From Carposina sasakii (Eukaryota > Arthropoda > Insecta > Lepidoptera > Carposinidae): a stretch of DNA of 64,000 nucleotides. Below are positions 54,935 to 64,000 of the stretch, in pieces. The notes under the pieces were generated by a model that was given only the letters and a program-made list of their open reading frames with translations, was not told where the DNA came from and ran no database searches. A program made the translations under genes and the position numbers. Positions within the stretch are counted from its first letter, which is position 1. Each line of letters begins with the position of its first letter. Where the stretch lies: contig CP053171.1 in NCBI GenBank assembly GCA_014607495.2, positions 930,001 to 994,000 on the forward strand, written 5' to 3'.

Positions 54935-55065
54935 TGTGAAGGATTTGACGTTTGTTTTACGGCGGCTTGCCTGCCTGACGCCAACCCTCTTCGGGTATCT
55001 AAGTGATAATGATCGAACCTACTTCTGACTGAAAGGCGCATGTCTTAACCATATGAAACCACAAT
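54935..55065 (-). mobile_element. T SINE copy, inverted
   Basis: GGCGGCTTGCCTGCCTGACG, CCAACCCTCTTCGGGTATCT, TGATCGAACCTACTTCTGAC, AAGGCGCATGTCTTAACCAT. Confidence 0.7.
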
Positions 55066-55394
55066 AATGACATGAAACATATTAAAATTATATTAAATCG
55101 TTTCATTTAATGATCAAGTATGTACAGCGAAGCAATTAAATTTTATAGTTCAATTGCGGTTACATAAAAATAGTATGTACAGTAGTAAATATTGCATATC
55201 GACTCTTAGAAGGAGACATAATAATATATATGTATGTAGGTATATTTCGGAGTGGCCAGGGCACAGTATTGGTGAAGGAGTATCATCAGGTGCAATGCAA
55301 TAGCTAGCACATCATCATGGTAAAATGTGATTCAGGTGTGATCAGTTTCACCATTAAGACGTGTGCACAGTACGGATGCCACAATCGGACTGAG

Positions 55395-55720
55395 CCCGGG
55401 CCTTTTTTTTTTTTTTTGAATGATACACTGATGATAGCCTGAAGGGCTTTGTCATCTTCACCGGGCTACTTGGTGTGCGCTGAAGGCGCACAACCGAATG
55501 GTTTAAACCTACGCGACCAGTGCACCCCAGATACGGCTGGGGCTTTGTCGCTTGGGGGAGCCCGGGCCAACCGAGCGCCCGGCTTTTATACCTGCATCCG
55601 AGCCTCGCAGGACCGTCGCCTGATTCACAGAGTGACGACTTCGTCTTAGTTCCGACCTGTTTACACTTGGATTTGAATTAAATTGGAGGCTTGCGCCGAC
55701 ATATATCTTATTCATCTAAA
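55395..55720 (-). mobile_element. 5'-truncated poly(A) retroposon, inverted
   Basis: T15 at 55405-55419 marks a poly(A) tail on the minus strand. The adjoining GC-rich 300 bp (GTGCGCTGAAGGCGCACAAC, GGGGCTTTGTCGCTTGGGGG, CCGAGCCTCGCAGGACCGTC) reads on the minus strand as an Arg/Ser-rich open stretch. It is likely a LINE 3' end; the clade is not determined. Confidence 0.55.
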
Positions 55721-55779
55721 TTCTAAATCATTCTTAGAATAATTAGACATCAGCACATGACTAGATATTAGGGCCGCCG

Positions 55780-56054
55780 CTATCATCATCATCATCATCA
55801 TCATCAGCCTATTGCTGTCCACTGCTGGACGTAGGCCTCCACCAGGGCACGCCAAAAGACTGCCATGGGGGGTATTTGCCCATAGTCACCACGCTGGGCA
55901 GACGGGTTGGTGACCGCAGTTTGTATTTTGGACTATATTGTCAACACGGGAGACGCTGCTGCCCACCTCCCGGAAACCCTTAATCGCCTCGTACGATACC
56001 CATGGGCAGACATGGGGTAGTACGAATTCTACTCTGCCGGCAGCACGCGGCCTT
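55780..56054 (+). repeat. Repeat family B, full copy
   Basis: (ATC)8, AGCCTATTGCTGTCCACTGC, CACGCTGGGCAGACGGGTTG, CCTCCCGGAAACCCTTAATC, TACTCTGCCGGCAGCACGCG. Confidence 0.85.
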
Positions 56055-56184
56055 AAATTTTCTCTCCGTAAGAACTATCCTTGTACTTCAAAGAATACGC
56101 TAAAGAAAGAATTAGCGAAATCTGTTCAGTTGTTCTCGAGATCCGCGCTTAGAAACATAATTAGCGATTCATTTTTATATTATA

Positions 56185-56490
56185 AATAGACTATAGGACG
56201 CCCACAACTGGGTCAGCGTAAACATGAAAATTCTATTTTTTAACTATTCGTCGATATCTCTGAAATTTCTTTATTATGAGATGCCTACGTCATATAAAGA
56301 ACGCATCCTCCAAGTTTCATGTCAATTTGTACATAGCGGGTACATTCGCTGGGTCATATTGTGCGCTTGGTGATGGAATCCGCCATGTGTCTCCCACACC
56401 ATATTAAAATTGTCTTGCCTCTACAACTTAGTTACACCCTGATGCACGCCTCTAAAAGGATCGATACTCTATTGTCCCTAAAATTCAGTA
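56185..56490. repeat. K-like fragment followed by the 24230-type repeat
   Basis: GACTATAGGACGCCCACAAC and GCATCCTCCAAGTTTCATGT are K-like. CGCCATGTGTCTCCCACACC, ATATTAAAATTGTCTTGCCT and CTGATGCACGCCTCTAAAAG match 24250-24340. It ends 38 bp before exon 2. Confidence 0.55.
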
Positions 56491-56527
56491 TAATATAAAT
56501 ATTTCATATATATGCTGTCTTTTCCAG

Positions 56528-56670
56528 GGTTTCCATCAGAGCTGGTGTACCATGGGTCAGCGATGTGGGAGACGCTGTACGGCATAGCGCTGGCCTTCCC
56601 CCTGGTCTGTTGGGTCTTCGTGCCGGTCTACTACAGGTTGCAGACCAACTCGGTGTATGAATACTTGCAG
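56528..56670 (+). CDS. SLC5 symporter, exon 2
   Basis: Acceptor TCTTTTCCAG|GG; the split codon G|GG restores Gly before FPSELVYHG, residues 70-117. This is the family GxPxE region followed by a hydrophobic helix (ALAFPLVCWVFVPVYYRL) and TNSVYEYLQ, equivalent to the conserved FVPVxYRL...SxYEYLE block. Donor TTGCAG|GTTTGT, phase 0. There are no internal stops in the required frame. A minus-strand frame over it is a shadow. Confidence 0.93.
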
Positions 56671-56737
56671 GTTTGTTAGCAGTTGCTAAAAATATATACT
56701 TATGTTGGGATTTTTTGCTGGGACTTGGAAACACTTC

Positions 56738-56850
56738 CCATTCTTAATTCTTTATTGTACACAGAAAAAAACACACAAGATACAATATTTTAGAAGATGA
56801 TGTACAAAGGCGAACTTATCTCTGACAGAGATTTCTTCCAGCCAACTATT
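56738..56850 (-). mobile_element. Family N LINE 3' end, inverted
   Basis: TTCTTTATTGTACACAGAAA, GTACAAAGGCGAACTTATCT, GAGATTTCTTCCAGCCAACT. Confidence 0.7.
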
Positions 56851-57117
56851 TAAAATAAAGTTATTAGCGAAGAAAAAGGAAATCATACGTGAACAACCAA
56901 ATAATAAAAAAAAACATTGTACTTAATATAGACAAACAATGAAATAAATACATACAAAATAACTAAATAAATACATATATACATACATCCCATTGCACCA
57001 GTTGCTAGATTTTTGTAACAGTGTCCGAATAGTGGCGGTAGGCTCATCACTACTAGGTACATGACATTTGAAAGGCTTTCTGGTGTAACCTCTGGAAATG
57101 ATCTATAAGCATTTGCC

Positions 57118-57395
57118 TAATTTTATCAAAGCGTTAGACGGCATCAAATTTAAAAATGTTTAAAAAAATTGGCTTATTGAAAAGAGTTATTACGTTTTAG
57201 CTCAATTTTATTATTGTAAAACTAAATGATTGTATGCATGTAATAGTTTAGGTAAATGCATGTACCTTAGCATGCACCAAATTGTACGTCCGAAAAGGGC
57301 AAACTGTTGTTTCTAAAATAACTTAATATCCTATCATCAACTTATGTACACAGTTTTAACATTAAATTTTATCTTATCTTATAATGATGGAATAC
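57118..57395 (+). mobile_element. Jockey-type LINE 3' end, 5'-truncated copy
   Basis: CATTTGCCTAATTTTATCAA, AGCGTTAGACGGCATCAAAT, TGGCTTATTGAAAAGAG, GTACCTTAGCATGCACCAAA and the TTTTATCTTATCTTA tail are the sense copy of the 26325-26600 LINE end. Translation gives HLPNFIKALDGIKFKNV, then a stop. It lies in SLC5 intron 2. Confidence 0.85.
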
Positions 57396-57479
57396 CTATA
57401 TCAAATGCTTACATACCCATGTCATCATAAGCTTCGTATCCCTTTTACGGTTTCTTTCAAGACTCATATTGCTATGAAT

Positions 57480-57612
57480 TTGGCGCTTTTTTGGCTACGC
57501 GGCTCAGGAATAGCTAAGTGACAATACATTCAAAATATTAAAATCCGTTCATGTAATAAAAATTCTGTGGTACAGGCCCGTGACTGAGATCGAATCTACT
57601 CTATATCACTGC
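57480..57612 (-). repeat. T SINE copy, inverted, diverged
   Basis: AATAGCTAAGTGACAATACA, AAAATCCGTTCATGTAATAA, GGTACAGGCCCGTGACTGAG and ATCGAATCTAC. Confidence 0.6.
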
Positions 57613-57677
57613 TGTGTACCTACACATATGAATCTTATATGAAGCAGTCCTAAACATATTTCTTTAAACCTTCCCAG

Positions 57678-57879
57678 ATGCGTTTCGGTTCCGTTCTAGT
57701 CAGACAATTAGCAGCAGCGACCTTCCTCATTAGACAAGTCCTGAACCTCGGAGTTACGGTCTACACCCCTGCGTGGCCCTTCATGCTGTACTGGCCCTGC
57801 CTCATTGGGCATCAGCAGCTGCCCTGACGGTGGTGGCTATTGTCTTCAATTTGCTGGGAGGATTGGCAGCGGCTATCAG
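57678..57879 (+). CDS. SLC5 symporter, exon 3, with a one-base frameshift
   Basis: Acceptor TTCCCAG|ATG, donor ATCAG|GTTTGT. The entry frame reads MRFGSVLVRQLAAATFLIRQ and VLNLGVTVYTP, the conserved SLC5 helix, and then runs into TGA at 57825-57827. From 57773 the +2 frame gives VALHAVLALPHWASAAALTV and VAIVFNLLGGLAAAI, which is what the family needs and which joins exon 4 in phase. One base is therefore missing at 57766-57772, most simply one C from the C4 run in TACACCCCTGCG (a C5 would give TPC before VAL). Without that base the product would stop after about 166 codons. The exon length and both splice sites are otherwise normal. Confidence 0.88.
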
Positions 57880-57924
57880 GTTTGTTTGATTATCTAATTT
57901 AATTTTGTTTTTACTGACCATTTT

Positions 57925-58000
57925 TTCTGGGCTAAACGGTCACGCGTTTGAATCCCAGTAGAGGCAAACATTAATTATGAGCATCGGATATTAAAATATC
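57925..58000 (+). repeat. tRNA-like SINE relic
   Basis: GGGCTAAACGGTCACGCGTT then TGAATCCCAGTAGAGGCAAA; GTTTGAATCCCAG is B-box-like. Confidence 0.4.
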
Positions 58001-58792
58001 GGAGATGCAGCTGATCTATTCTAGTAAAGTCCCGCATAGGCATACAAAAAATTGCGTATGAAGTATAAATCAAGTGTGGTACAATTTGGATAATGTATAT
58101 CATAACTCCGTACGGCTTGCCCGAGATATACATACATACTCGTATGTACTTTGCATAGTTGACACCCCATCTATATGTACAATCATCTTGCTAATTTAAA
58201 AATATCACATGTAAGGTAGTACTTTGTATTAGGAAAATATAAGAAAGGTCCTACTTAGTATTTAATTTATGAAATTTCGCGGAAATATATCACGGAAATA
58301 TTAATATTTATATATCAATAATAATAACATATTAGGTACAATACAGGCATGTAGCTGAGTCACTCAACTGAAATCGATCCGCATTAACCCTGGCCATTAG
58401 TTACGAATAAACCTTTACACGGTACATTATTATTTACCATACTATAAAATGGTAAGATGTTGATAAGAGCAGAAAAAAATATTTTATCTTGCCACTTTTT
58501 AAAACCTAGTTCATAGCATTTTATAACCCAAATGCCTGTATGTATGTACACCTATATATGCTTGTAGATTGTCTTTGTTTGAATATTTTAAAAATATTCT
58601 ATTAGTATATGGTAGGGAAGCGGGACTCCCGTGCTAACAACATAGTCCGAAACACGTGACAAAAATTATACCTCACGGGAAATACTGCAGCAGTATGTTT
58701 GACGCTCCTAACACTTATTTGCACTAAAACTCAGCGACTCGTTTACGACCGCCAAATCAATATGTAAACATACGCCTTTGTTACAATTTCAG
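58001..58792. other. SLC5 intron 3, no further feature
   Basis: A family A fragment (GGAGATGCAGCTGATCTATT, 58003-58035, inverted) and otherwise AT-rich unique sequence. GGACTCCCGTGCTAACAACA, ATAGTCCG at about 58620 resembles an inverted B segment. Confidence 0.4.
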
Positions 58793-58924
58793 AGCCGATG
58801 TAATACAAACCCTTACGATGGTGCTTGTGAGCGGAATCTTCATAGTACAAGCGACAGTGAAAGCCGGAGGACCAGATAAAGTGCTGACAGAGAATATTGA
58901 AGGAGGAAGACTGCAGTTTTTCAA
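58793..58924 (+). CDS. SLC5 symporter, exon 4
   Basis: Acceptor CAATTTCAG|A, donor TTCAA|GTAAGT, phase 2 on both sides. It encodes residues 185-228: RADVIQTLTMVLVSGIFIVQ, then ATVKAGGPDKVL and a polar NIEGGRLQFF. (A/S)DVxQ followed by a hydrophobic helix is one of the strongest SLC5 signatures. The overlapping minus-strand frame is a shadow. Confidence 0.95.
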
Positions 58925-58959
58925 GTAAGTAGCTCCTCGCTATAATATTGGCGACAGCT

Positions 58960-59120
58960 AGTAGTATACAGTTAGTTAGATTTCGGCTTATTGCGCCGAA
59001 GATTCTGAGTTCGAATCCTGGATGCGACAAACATTGATTGGGTGAATCATTTGCTTCTATCTTACAGGTTTCTCTTTTTCTATCTCTATTTTAATTTGCC
59101 GTTTATCTCGATTTTCTTTT
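58960..59120 (+). repeat. tRNA-like SINE relic in intron 4
   Basis: CTGAGTTCGAATCCTGGATG (58998-59018) is a good B-box with T-arm pairing. TGATTGGGTGAATCA follows, then a T-rich tract. No A box is convincing. Confidence 0.4.
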
Positions 59121-59306
59121 TATGGTGATTCATTCAAGCCATTATCCAGTGGTAAGTTAGTATCAAACTTTGTTTTCTTTCCACTTACATTTCTTTATCT
59201 TATATTATGAAAGAAAACATTATTTATCTACCTACCAATACGTACATGAGAGTGGGAACAGCACAGGAAAGTAATGGAGTATTTAATAAACCTTTAATAT
59301 CTCCAG

Positions 59307-59489
59307 GTTCACAGGAGACCCAACCGTCCGCGTGGACACCACCTCAGCCATCATCGGGCAGCTCTTCATGTCAGTCTCCATCTATGGATGCCAGCAGACC
59401 TTCGTGCAGAGGTACTGCTCCATGTCCAGCGAGGCCAGGGTTCGGAAAACCTTGCTGGCTAATATACCTGCTGTTACTGTACTATTCAG
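59307..59489 (+). CDS. SLC5 symporter, exon 5
   Basis: Acceptor ATCTCCAG|G, donor TTCAG|GTGAGC. Residues 229-289 include FTGDPTVRVDTTSAIIGQLF, then MSVSIYGCQQTFVQRYCSMS and SEARVRKTLLANIPAVTVLF. Q(Q/T)xxVQRYxSxxS is the family signature after the fifth or sixth helix. A 128-codon frame from 59207 is only a partial overlap in another frame. Confidence 0.95.
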
Positions 59490-59920
59490 GTGAGCTAATA
59501 CCCTGTGTTATCTATTATGATATGTTTCAAAAGAAGAAATGTCGATTTCGTAGGCCAAAAGTCCTGGAAATCTATAGATTGAAGGCATCATAAATAAAAC
59601 CCTTTAAGTTGTTTAGTGTATGTGTGAGTAAAGAACCTTTCTTACTTAGGAGACCCTTAATCAATAATATTAGGCTGTACTTCAATTTCTGAATTATTTG
59701 GGTGTCATATTCTACAATTGCACACCTCAAAATGCGAGAGTTAAAGGCACTATGTAATTTTCATTTTAATACAATTTTGGCGCAATCCACCTATCTTCCC
59801 AAAGTACTTTGGTATTACTGGAGAATTTTCCGTACTCGTAATGTATCAACAATTTTATGATATCCTATGTCTCTTCCTAATCCTTTAATTTATCTCAAAT
59901 CTATACATTGTTCATTCCAG

Positions 59921-60097
59921 CCTCTCGTGGGTTGTCGGCATGGCAATATACGCTCTCTACAAATACTGTGACCCATTCAAGGCGGGCCACATCGCTGCAC
60001 CTGATGAGGTGCTGGCGTACTACGTGCAGGATCAGCTCACCTTCATGCCGGGCATGCTTGGGCTGTTCCTTGGCAGCTTGTTCAATGGAGCATTAAG
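59921..60097 (+). CDS. SLC5 symporter, exon 6
   Basis: Acceptor TTCATTCCAG|C, donor TTAAG|GTATAC. Residues 290-348: a helix WVVGMAIYALYKYCDPFKAG, the loop HIAAPDEVLAYYVQDQLTFM and the helix PGMLGLFLGSLFNGAL. YxxCDP and DxxxxYxVxDxLxxxPGxxGLFxxxLFxxxLS are typical of SLC5A6/8/12-type proteins. Confidence 0.95.
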
Positions 60098-60403
60098 GTA
60101 TACAACTTTAAACGCTCTTTTTATATCCTAGAATTTTCATCTTCGTACATGCGAATTATTTAGAATTAAATATTTTAAAAGTAAAGATAATATTTTTCTT
60201 TAGGCTTTTTAATACTATAAAGTTTAGTCTATCTCTGTGCCAAAAGGCCGTTCAGTTAATTTTTTTCTATATCATCAATAAAAACTACAAAAGCATTACT
60301 CTTTCTGGTTGTGGCAATCGTTAGATTGCACAAATCAAAAGAGTTTTTTATTTCGTGGACAGGTTTCTTTGCCGTAGGTTAACAATATTAATATAACTTT
60401 CAG

Positions 60404-60534
60404 TTTCTTGGTCTCCAACGTAAATTCTCTATCGACGGTGACGTGGGAGGACTTCGTGTCAAGAGCTCCGGCTTTCAAGGGAGTTTCGGACAAACAACAA
60501 CTCACTGCTATCAAGCTTATTGGGATTTTTTACT
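60404..60534 (+). CDS. SLC5 symporter, exon 7 (sodium-site helix)
   Basis: Acceptor ATAACTTTCAG|T, donor TACT|GTAAGT. Split codon AG|T gives Ser, then FLVSNVNSLSTVTWEDFVSR, residues 349-392. In SLC5 proteins the S...NSxSTVxxxD stretch on helix 8 supplies Na2-site Ser/Thr ligands, and those residues are present here. GVSDKQQLTAIKLIG follows. Confidence 0.94.
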
Positions 60535-60807
60535 GTAAGTTTTCATATCAAAACAAAACTGCTACTTAGTGACACTTTGCTATGAATGTGCTAGAATACT
60601 TGTGAAAATGAAGGTTAAACAAGCATTAGATTTAGCACCTTATGTGGAAGATGATATACATGTGCTGAGAGTTAGTACTAAGACGACTCATAATAATGAA
60701 GGTAAGGAAAATAGAAGGGAAAATGAATTCGAGCTACGAGCAAAATTTTTTAACCATCTTATATCTTTTATCTTCTAATATACTTATCTCTATCTTTTTT
60801 TTTACAG

Positions 60808-61058
60808 CAATACTAATAATGGTCATCTCACTCGGTTTCGGCATCGTTGGAGGCGTAATCGAAGGTTCTCAACTAGTCACTTCTGCTACCTCGGGTGCCC
60901 TGTTAGGGGTCTTCATTTTAGCAGCTCTGTGTCCTGTAGCCAACAGCAAAGGGGCTATTTGTGGGATAATTGCTGCTCATGTCCTGACCACGTGGATGGC
61001 GGTAGGACGGTTGCTGTATGTGAATAAGAATGTTGAGATGTTGCCTTTATCAGTTGAG
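60808..61058 (+). CDS. SLC5 symporter, exon 8
   Basis: Acceptor TTTTTTTACAG|CA, donor GTTGAG|GTAAGT. Residues 393-476 hold two helices: ILIMVISLGFGIVGGVIEGS, then ATSGALLGVFILAALCPVAN, then GAICGIIAAHVLTTWMAVGR. The (S/T)GxxxGxFxLGxxxPxxNxKGA pattern is the classic SLC5 segment; here LGxxxP is LAALCP. In-frame sequence upstream of the acceptor (60696-60807) is intronic and is not included. Confidence 0.95.
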
Positions 61059-61342
61059 GTAAGTAAAATTTATTATAAGTACATAGTTCATTAAGTACAT
61101 CGTATTAATAACTTCAGAGTAGAATTTCTCGCAACCCTATTAATACTTTTGATTATATCATATTTACGATAGTATATAATTATCTCTACCTTAAGAATAT
61201 TAAATTGATTTATATCATCTCTATAAATTTGAATAGTCATGTTACCTTACATTAGATACTTTATAGAATTAACGTCCTTAAAAAATCCTTTTACGTCTCT
61301 TATTTTAATCGTCACTAAATATTACGTATCTTATTATTACAG

Positions 61343-61479
61343 GGCTGTGTAAATAAAACGCATTCAGCATTCAGTCCGAAGCCTTTACCAGTGGGTCTGA
61401 ACCACTCTCTGTTACAACATTTGGCACCGTTACTTATGAATCCCAGTGATATTCAGAAACCAGTTCAGGAATCTTTTGT
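61343..61479 (+). CDS. SLC5 symporter, exon 9
   Basis: Acceptor TTATTATTACAG|GGC, donor TTTGT|GTAAGT. Residues 477-521 begin GCVNKTHSAF, with CVNKT as a possible N-glycosylation site in the extracellular loop before the last helix. PLPVGLNHSLLQHLAPLLMN contains another Asn-X-Ser (NHS). The loop is less conserved in the family. Confidence 0.88.
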
Positions 61480-61561
61480 GTAAGTTAATTTTTTTCTATC
61501 ATAGTGATAGTTCAATATCAATAACTATACTGTAACCTTTGTGGCATGATAGTAGAAGTAA

Positions 61562-62125
61562 GTATTGAATTGTATCAGGCGTCACTATTCGGAAGTTCAA
61601 ATCTCTATTGAGGGATCGCCCGCCACCGGGCCCTATACCCTCCGCTGACCCTCGGATCTGCCTACTCATGATCACGAACACAAGACACTACAGTCGCAAC
61701 GAGAAGCCAGATCCAAGCACCTAGCATGCAACCATAAATACATAGCTGCTAATCCGAAAACCAATTAAAATTTTAATCGACATATGCTTCGCCAACACCC
61801 GTAGCATCATCAGGATTAGTTTTCCATGTTAGTTCTATCTACCGAACCAACTAACTCAACTACTAACTACTAACTAATAACTAAACTAGATAGAACTAAC
61901 ATGGAAAACTAATCCTGATGATGCCACGGGTGTTGGCGAAACATATGTCGATTAAAATTTTAATTGGTTTTCGGATTAGCAGCTATGTATTTATGGTTGC
62001 ATGCTAGGTGCTTGGATCTGGCTTCTCGTTGCGACTGTAGTGTCTTGTGTTCGTGATCATGAGTAGGCAGATCCGAGGGTCAGCGGAGGGTATAGGGCCC
62101 GGTGGCGGGCGATCCCTCAATAGAG
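61562..62125. mobile_element. Fold-back element 2: 564 bp, about 237 bp arms, 11 bp flanking repeat
   Basis: In SLC5 intron 9. The arms run 61602 to about 61839 and about 61888 to 62126, nearly identical when inverted; a 45-50 bp loop contains ACTAACTACTAACTAATAAC. The tips match fold-back element 1 at 282-449 (CACCGGGCCCTAxACCCTCC, TGACCCTCGGATCTG). AGTAGAAGTAA stands at 61551-61561 and 62126-62136. The left 40 bp (61562-61601) lies outside the arms but is shared with element 1. No protein-coding capacity. The long TIRs and long duplication recall Foldback/Mutator-type elements. Confidence 0.85.
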
Positions 62126-62300
62126 AGTAGAAGTAAAGCCAAATATTAGGCTTATTAATCACGAAGCAGCAACTAGTCAATATTTTATCTACCCTTTCTT
62201 TAAGTATATTGTAACACAGCATCTCTTTGTAGTAAATTATTTATAACCTGATCATAGAATTGTCTATTAGAATCTAATTTTATAATTATTTCTTTTACAG

Positions 62301-62814
62301 AACCTCAGCTCTACACGAAATGTACTCAATATCCTACATGTGGTACTCAGTCATCGGAACAATAGTTTGTGTCGTACTTGGAGTGATAGTCGGTTATATA
62401 ACCGGCAACGAATCGGATAATTTCGATGAAAGACTACTTCATCCACTAGTAGCTAAATTAGCAAGGAAAGCTGGCTCAAACCGAGCAATTCCATCCAAAA
62501 TTGACAAAGTAGACGAGAAAGAGCCGTCAGAGAAAACTGATGAGACTACAGCAGAAGAATTCCCGGTAAAGAAACTTGAATCTTCAGTATTTACAACCAG
62601 CAATAGTAAAGACGCTACAGTTTTTACAACAAGCAATAGTAGATTATTTGATGCGTATGAGAGAGCATCACCTGTGAGATCAATATCTCCGTTGCCTACA
62701 AGGGTACCATCTACACCACAAATATCACTAGGAGCTAGCTTATCACATGGAGGAAAATCATCATCATTATCATCAAGGCCGTCATCACCGAGCACAGTGA
62801 AAACAAGGTTGTGA
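62301..62814 (+). CDS. SLC5 symporter, exon 10 (last helix, Ser-rich tail, PDZ ligand)
   Basis: Acceptor TTCTTTTACAG|A; split codon GT|A gives Val, then TSALHEMYSISYMWYSVIGT and IVCVVLGVIVGYITG, the final transmembrane helix, after the conserved YxxSYMWYS. The TG.....D....L.P motif that follows is typical of SMCT-like proteins. The remaining 135 residues are a cytosolic Lys/Glu and Ser/Thr-rich tail, with a near-duplicated VFTTSNS at about residues 610 and 621. Stop TGA at 62812-62814. The final four residues KTRL fit a class I PDZ ligand ([ST]-x-hydrophobic). A minus-strand frame over the exon is a shadow. Confidence 0.95.
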
Positions 62815-64000
62815 TTATCAGTTATTTATTTATAGTTGAACTATACTAGATTCTGTGATCAGTTGTTATTTTATAACAGTCTTCATTCCATCATTTAGTG
62901 GGAATTTCTGTTGGAACATTTAATGTCCATTTTTTACTCAGTTCAGGAGTAAAATGTGTTAACGTAGTGCCTTAGCTTAGTTGTAGATATATCAAAATGT
63001 GAAATTTAAGATTGATATTTAAATATTTATTTGTGATAGACTTGTCATTTCGTCCATTTTGTTTTTGCTGCATTGTGAATTTATATTATTTAGCAACTCA
63101 TAACTCATAACATAACTCGTCCTTTAATATTGTAACAATTTCATGAACAGCAAAGTCAACAAAAGCCAGTTTTCTGATTGGGTTTCGGTTTATATAGCAC
63201 CAGATAAATTAATAATTTCTATTCCATTATTATTATATATTATTATATTTGCAGCCTCTATTTTATCGGGCGCAATAATTTCGCCAATTTCACGTTGAGT
63301 TAATATGAAAAAGGACATTGAATACAGTGACATTGCTATTGTCTTTATCAGTTGATTGCAATATTATCAGAGTTCGAGAGAAATACAAATAATTTTATTT
63401 TGAAATATTCCTTTGTATAAAAATAATATAATTGGATCTCGGTTTATAATATAGTTAATTTGACAAACGTTACGTGTCTTGTCACTTTTATTTGGCTGCC
63501 TTTCCACTAGATTATGTGTTATGCACGAATTGTTATAATTACGTGAGGTATCCACCAATCATATCCATTCATCATATATCATGGTTCATGATGTCAAAGA
63601 ATCCGATTGGTAGATATCTAACGCTTCCATAGCAACGTTAGCATCTCTGATAGAAAGATAATTGTCAGTCTGTGCGCGTCTATAATTTATTGTAGATCAA
63701 TGTTGAAAAATATATAGAAATAAGTTTAGTGTATTACTACAGAGTGATTAAATTAACCATTCTATTTAGTTGTAGTCAGATACTTAATTATTATTAGTAT
63801 AGCATTACTATAAGGTTAGATACATGATGTACTATGATATCTCCAATGCGTATACGCGTCGTTTTTGTAACAGAAATCTGAATTCTAAATTGATTCCCTT
63901 TTTGGGTGTGATATGATAGTATCTGATTATAAATTTAGAGTTTTGAGTATTTACTTACTAAAATAATTTGTATTAAGATATGAGTTTTTGGTGAGTGACT
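62815..64000 (+). other. Probable 3' UTR and downstream flank of the SLC5 gene
   Basis: AT-rich, without a repeat I recognise. No unambiguous AATAAA follows the stop closely; weaker variants occur. No other gene is visible to the window end. Confidence 0.4.

Noticed and set aside
60696..60807. In-frame extension of SLC5 exon 8 upstream
   Set aside because: A strong polypyrimidine tract and AG at 60806-60807, plus the phase of exon 7, place the exon start at 60808.
62439..62795. 118-codon minus-strand frame rich in Asp/Ser/Leu
   Set aside because: Exact shadow of the last SLC5 exon; the plus-strand frame carries the family signature.

Overview
This is AT-rich arthropod genomic DNA, most probably from a moth or butterfly. 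Its many short interspersed repeats, MITEs and RTE/Jockey-type LINE fragments are of kinds I associate with Lepidoptera, and the coding sequence sits in small exons with GT-AG introns. There is no bacterial or viral gene organisation. Most single-frame reading frames are chance or transposon-derived.

Two host genes are supported, both on the + strand. (1) From about 910 to 7743 lie the last exons of a gene that enters from upstream. The exons join in phase (910-1022, 1529-1653, 2566-2631, 3285-3369, 4014-4151, 4803-4844, 6945-6996, 7508-7743). They encode a short segment like the end of a DOCK-family DHR2 domain, followed by a low-complexity, proline-rich tail with a PxLPxK-type Crk SH3 ligand. 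A DOCK1/Myoblast-city-like Rac GEF is the best guess. (2) From 44485 to 62814 lies a complete ten-exon gene for an SLC5-family sodium/solute symporter (monocarboxylate/multivitamin transporter branch, about 692 codons). Its first intron is 11.8 kb. Exon 3 carries a single-base deletion that shifts the frame, either an assembly error in a C run or a broken allele. The protein ends in a class I PDZ ligand (TRL).

Between the genes (about 8.3-44.4 kb), and inside the SLC5 introns, nearly everything recognisable is mobile DNA. I use working names for the repeat families: M1 (about 400 bp MITE with ATACAGGRTG ends), M2 (MITE with ATACAGGRTGTAAC ends), M3, A, B, E, G, H, K, N, Q, T (tRNA-derived SINE), RTE and Jockey. 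Several are nested: a MITE in a Jockey LINE in a K element, an M3 inside M2, a 70 bp element inside a fold-back, and one terminal-inverted-repeat element inside another.

The most unusual structures are a 564 bp fold-back element in the ninth SLC5 intron, flanked by an 11 bp direct repeat and sharing its tips with a second fold-back at 0.28-0.45 kb; a 118 bp MITE family with apparent CAG/CTG target duplications; a 920 bp TTAA-flanked element with G8 tips; and a near-perfect 101 bp hairpin at 45.3 kb. I see no operon-like or defence-like novel system. The interest lies in mobile-element structure and in the frameshifted transporter.
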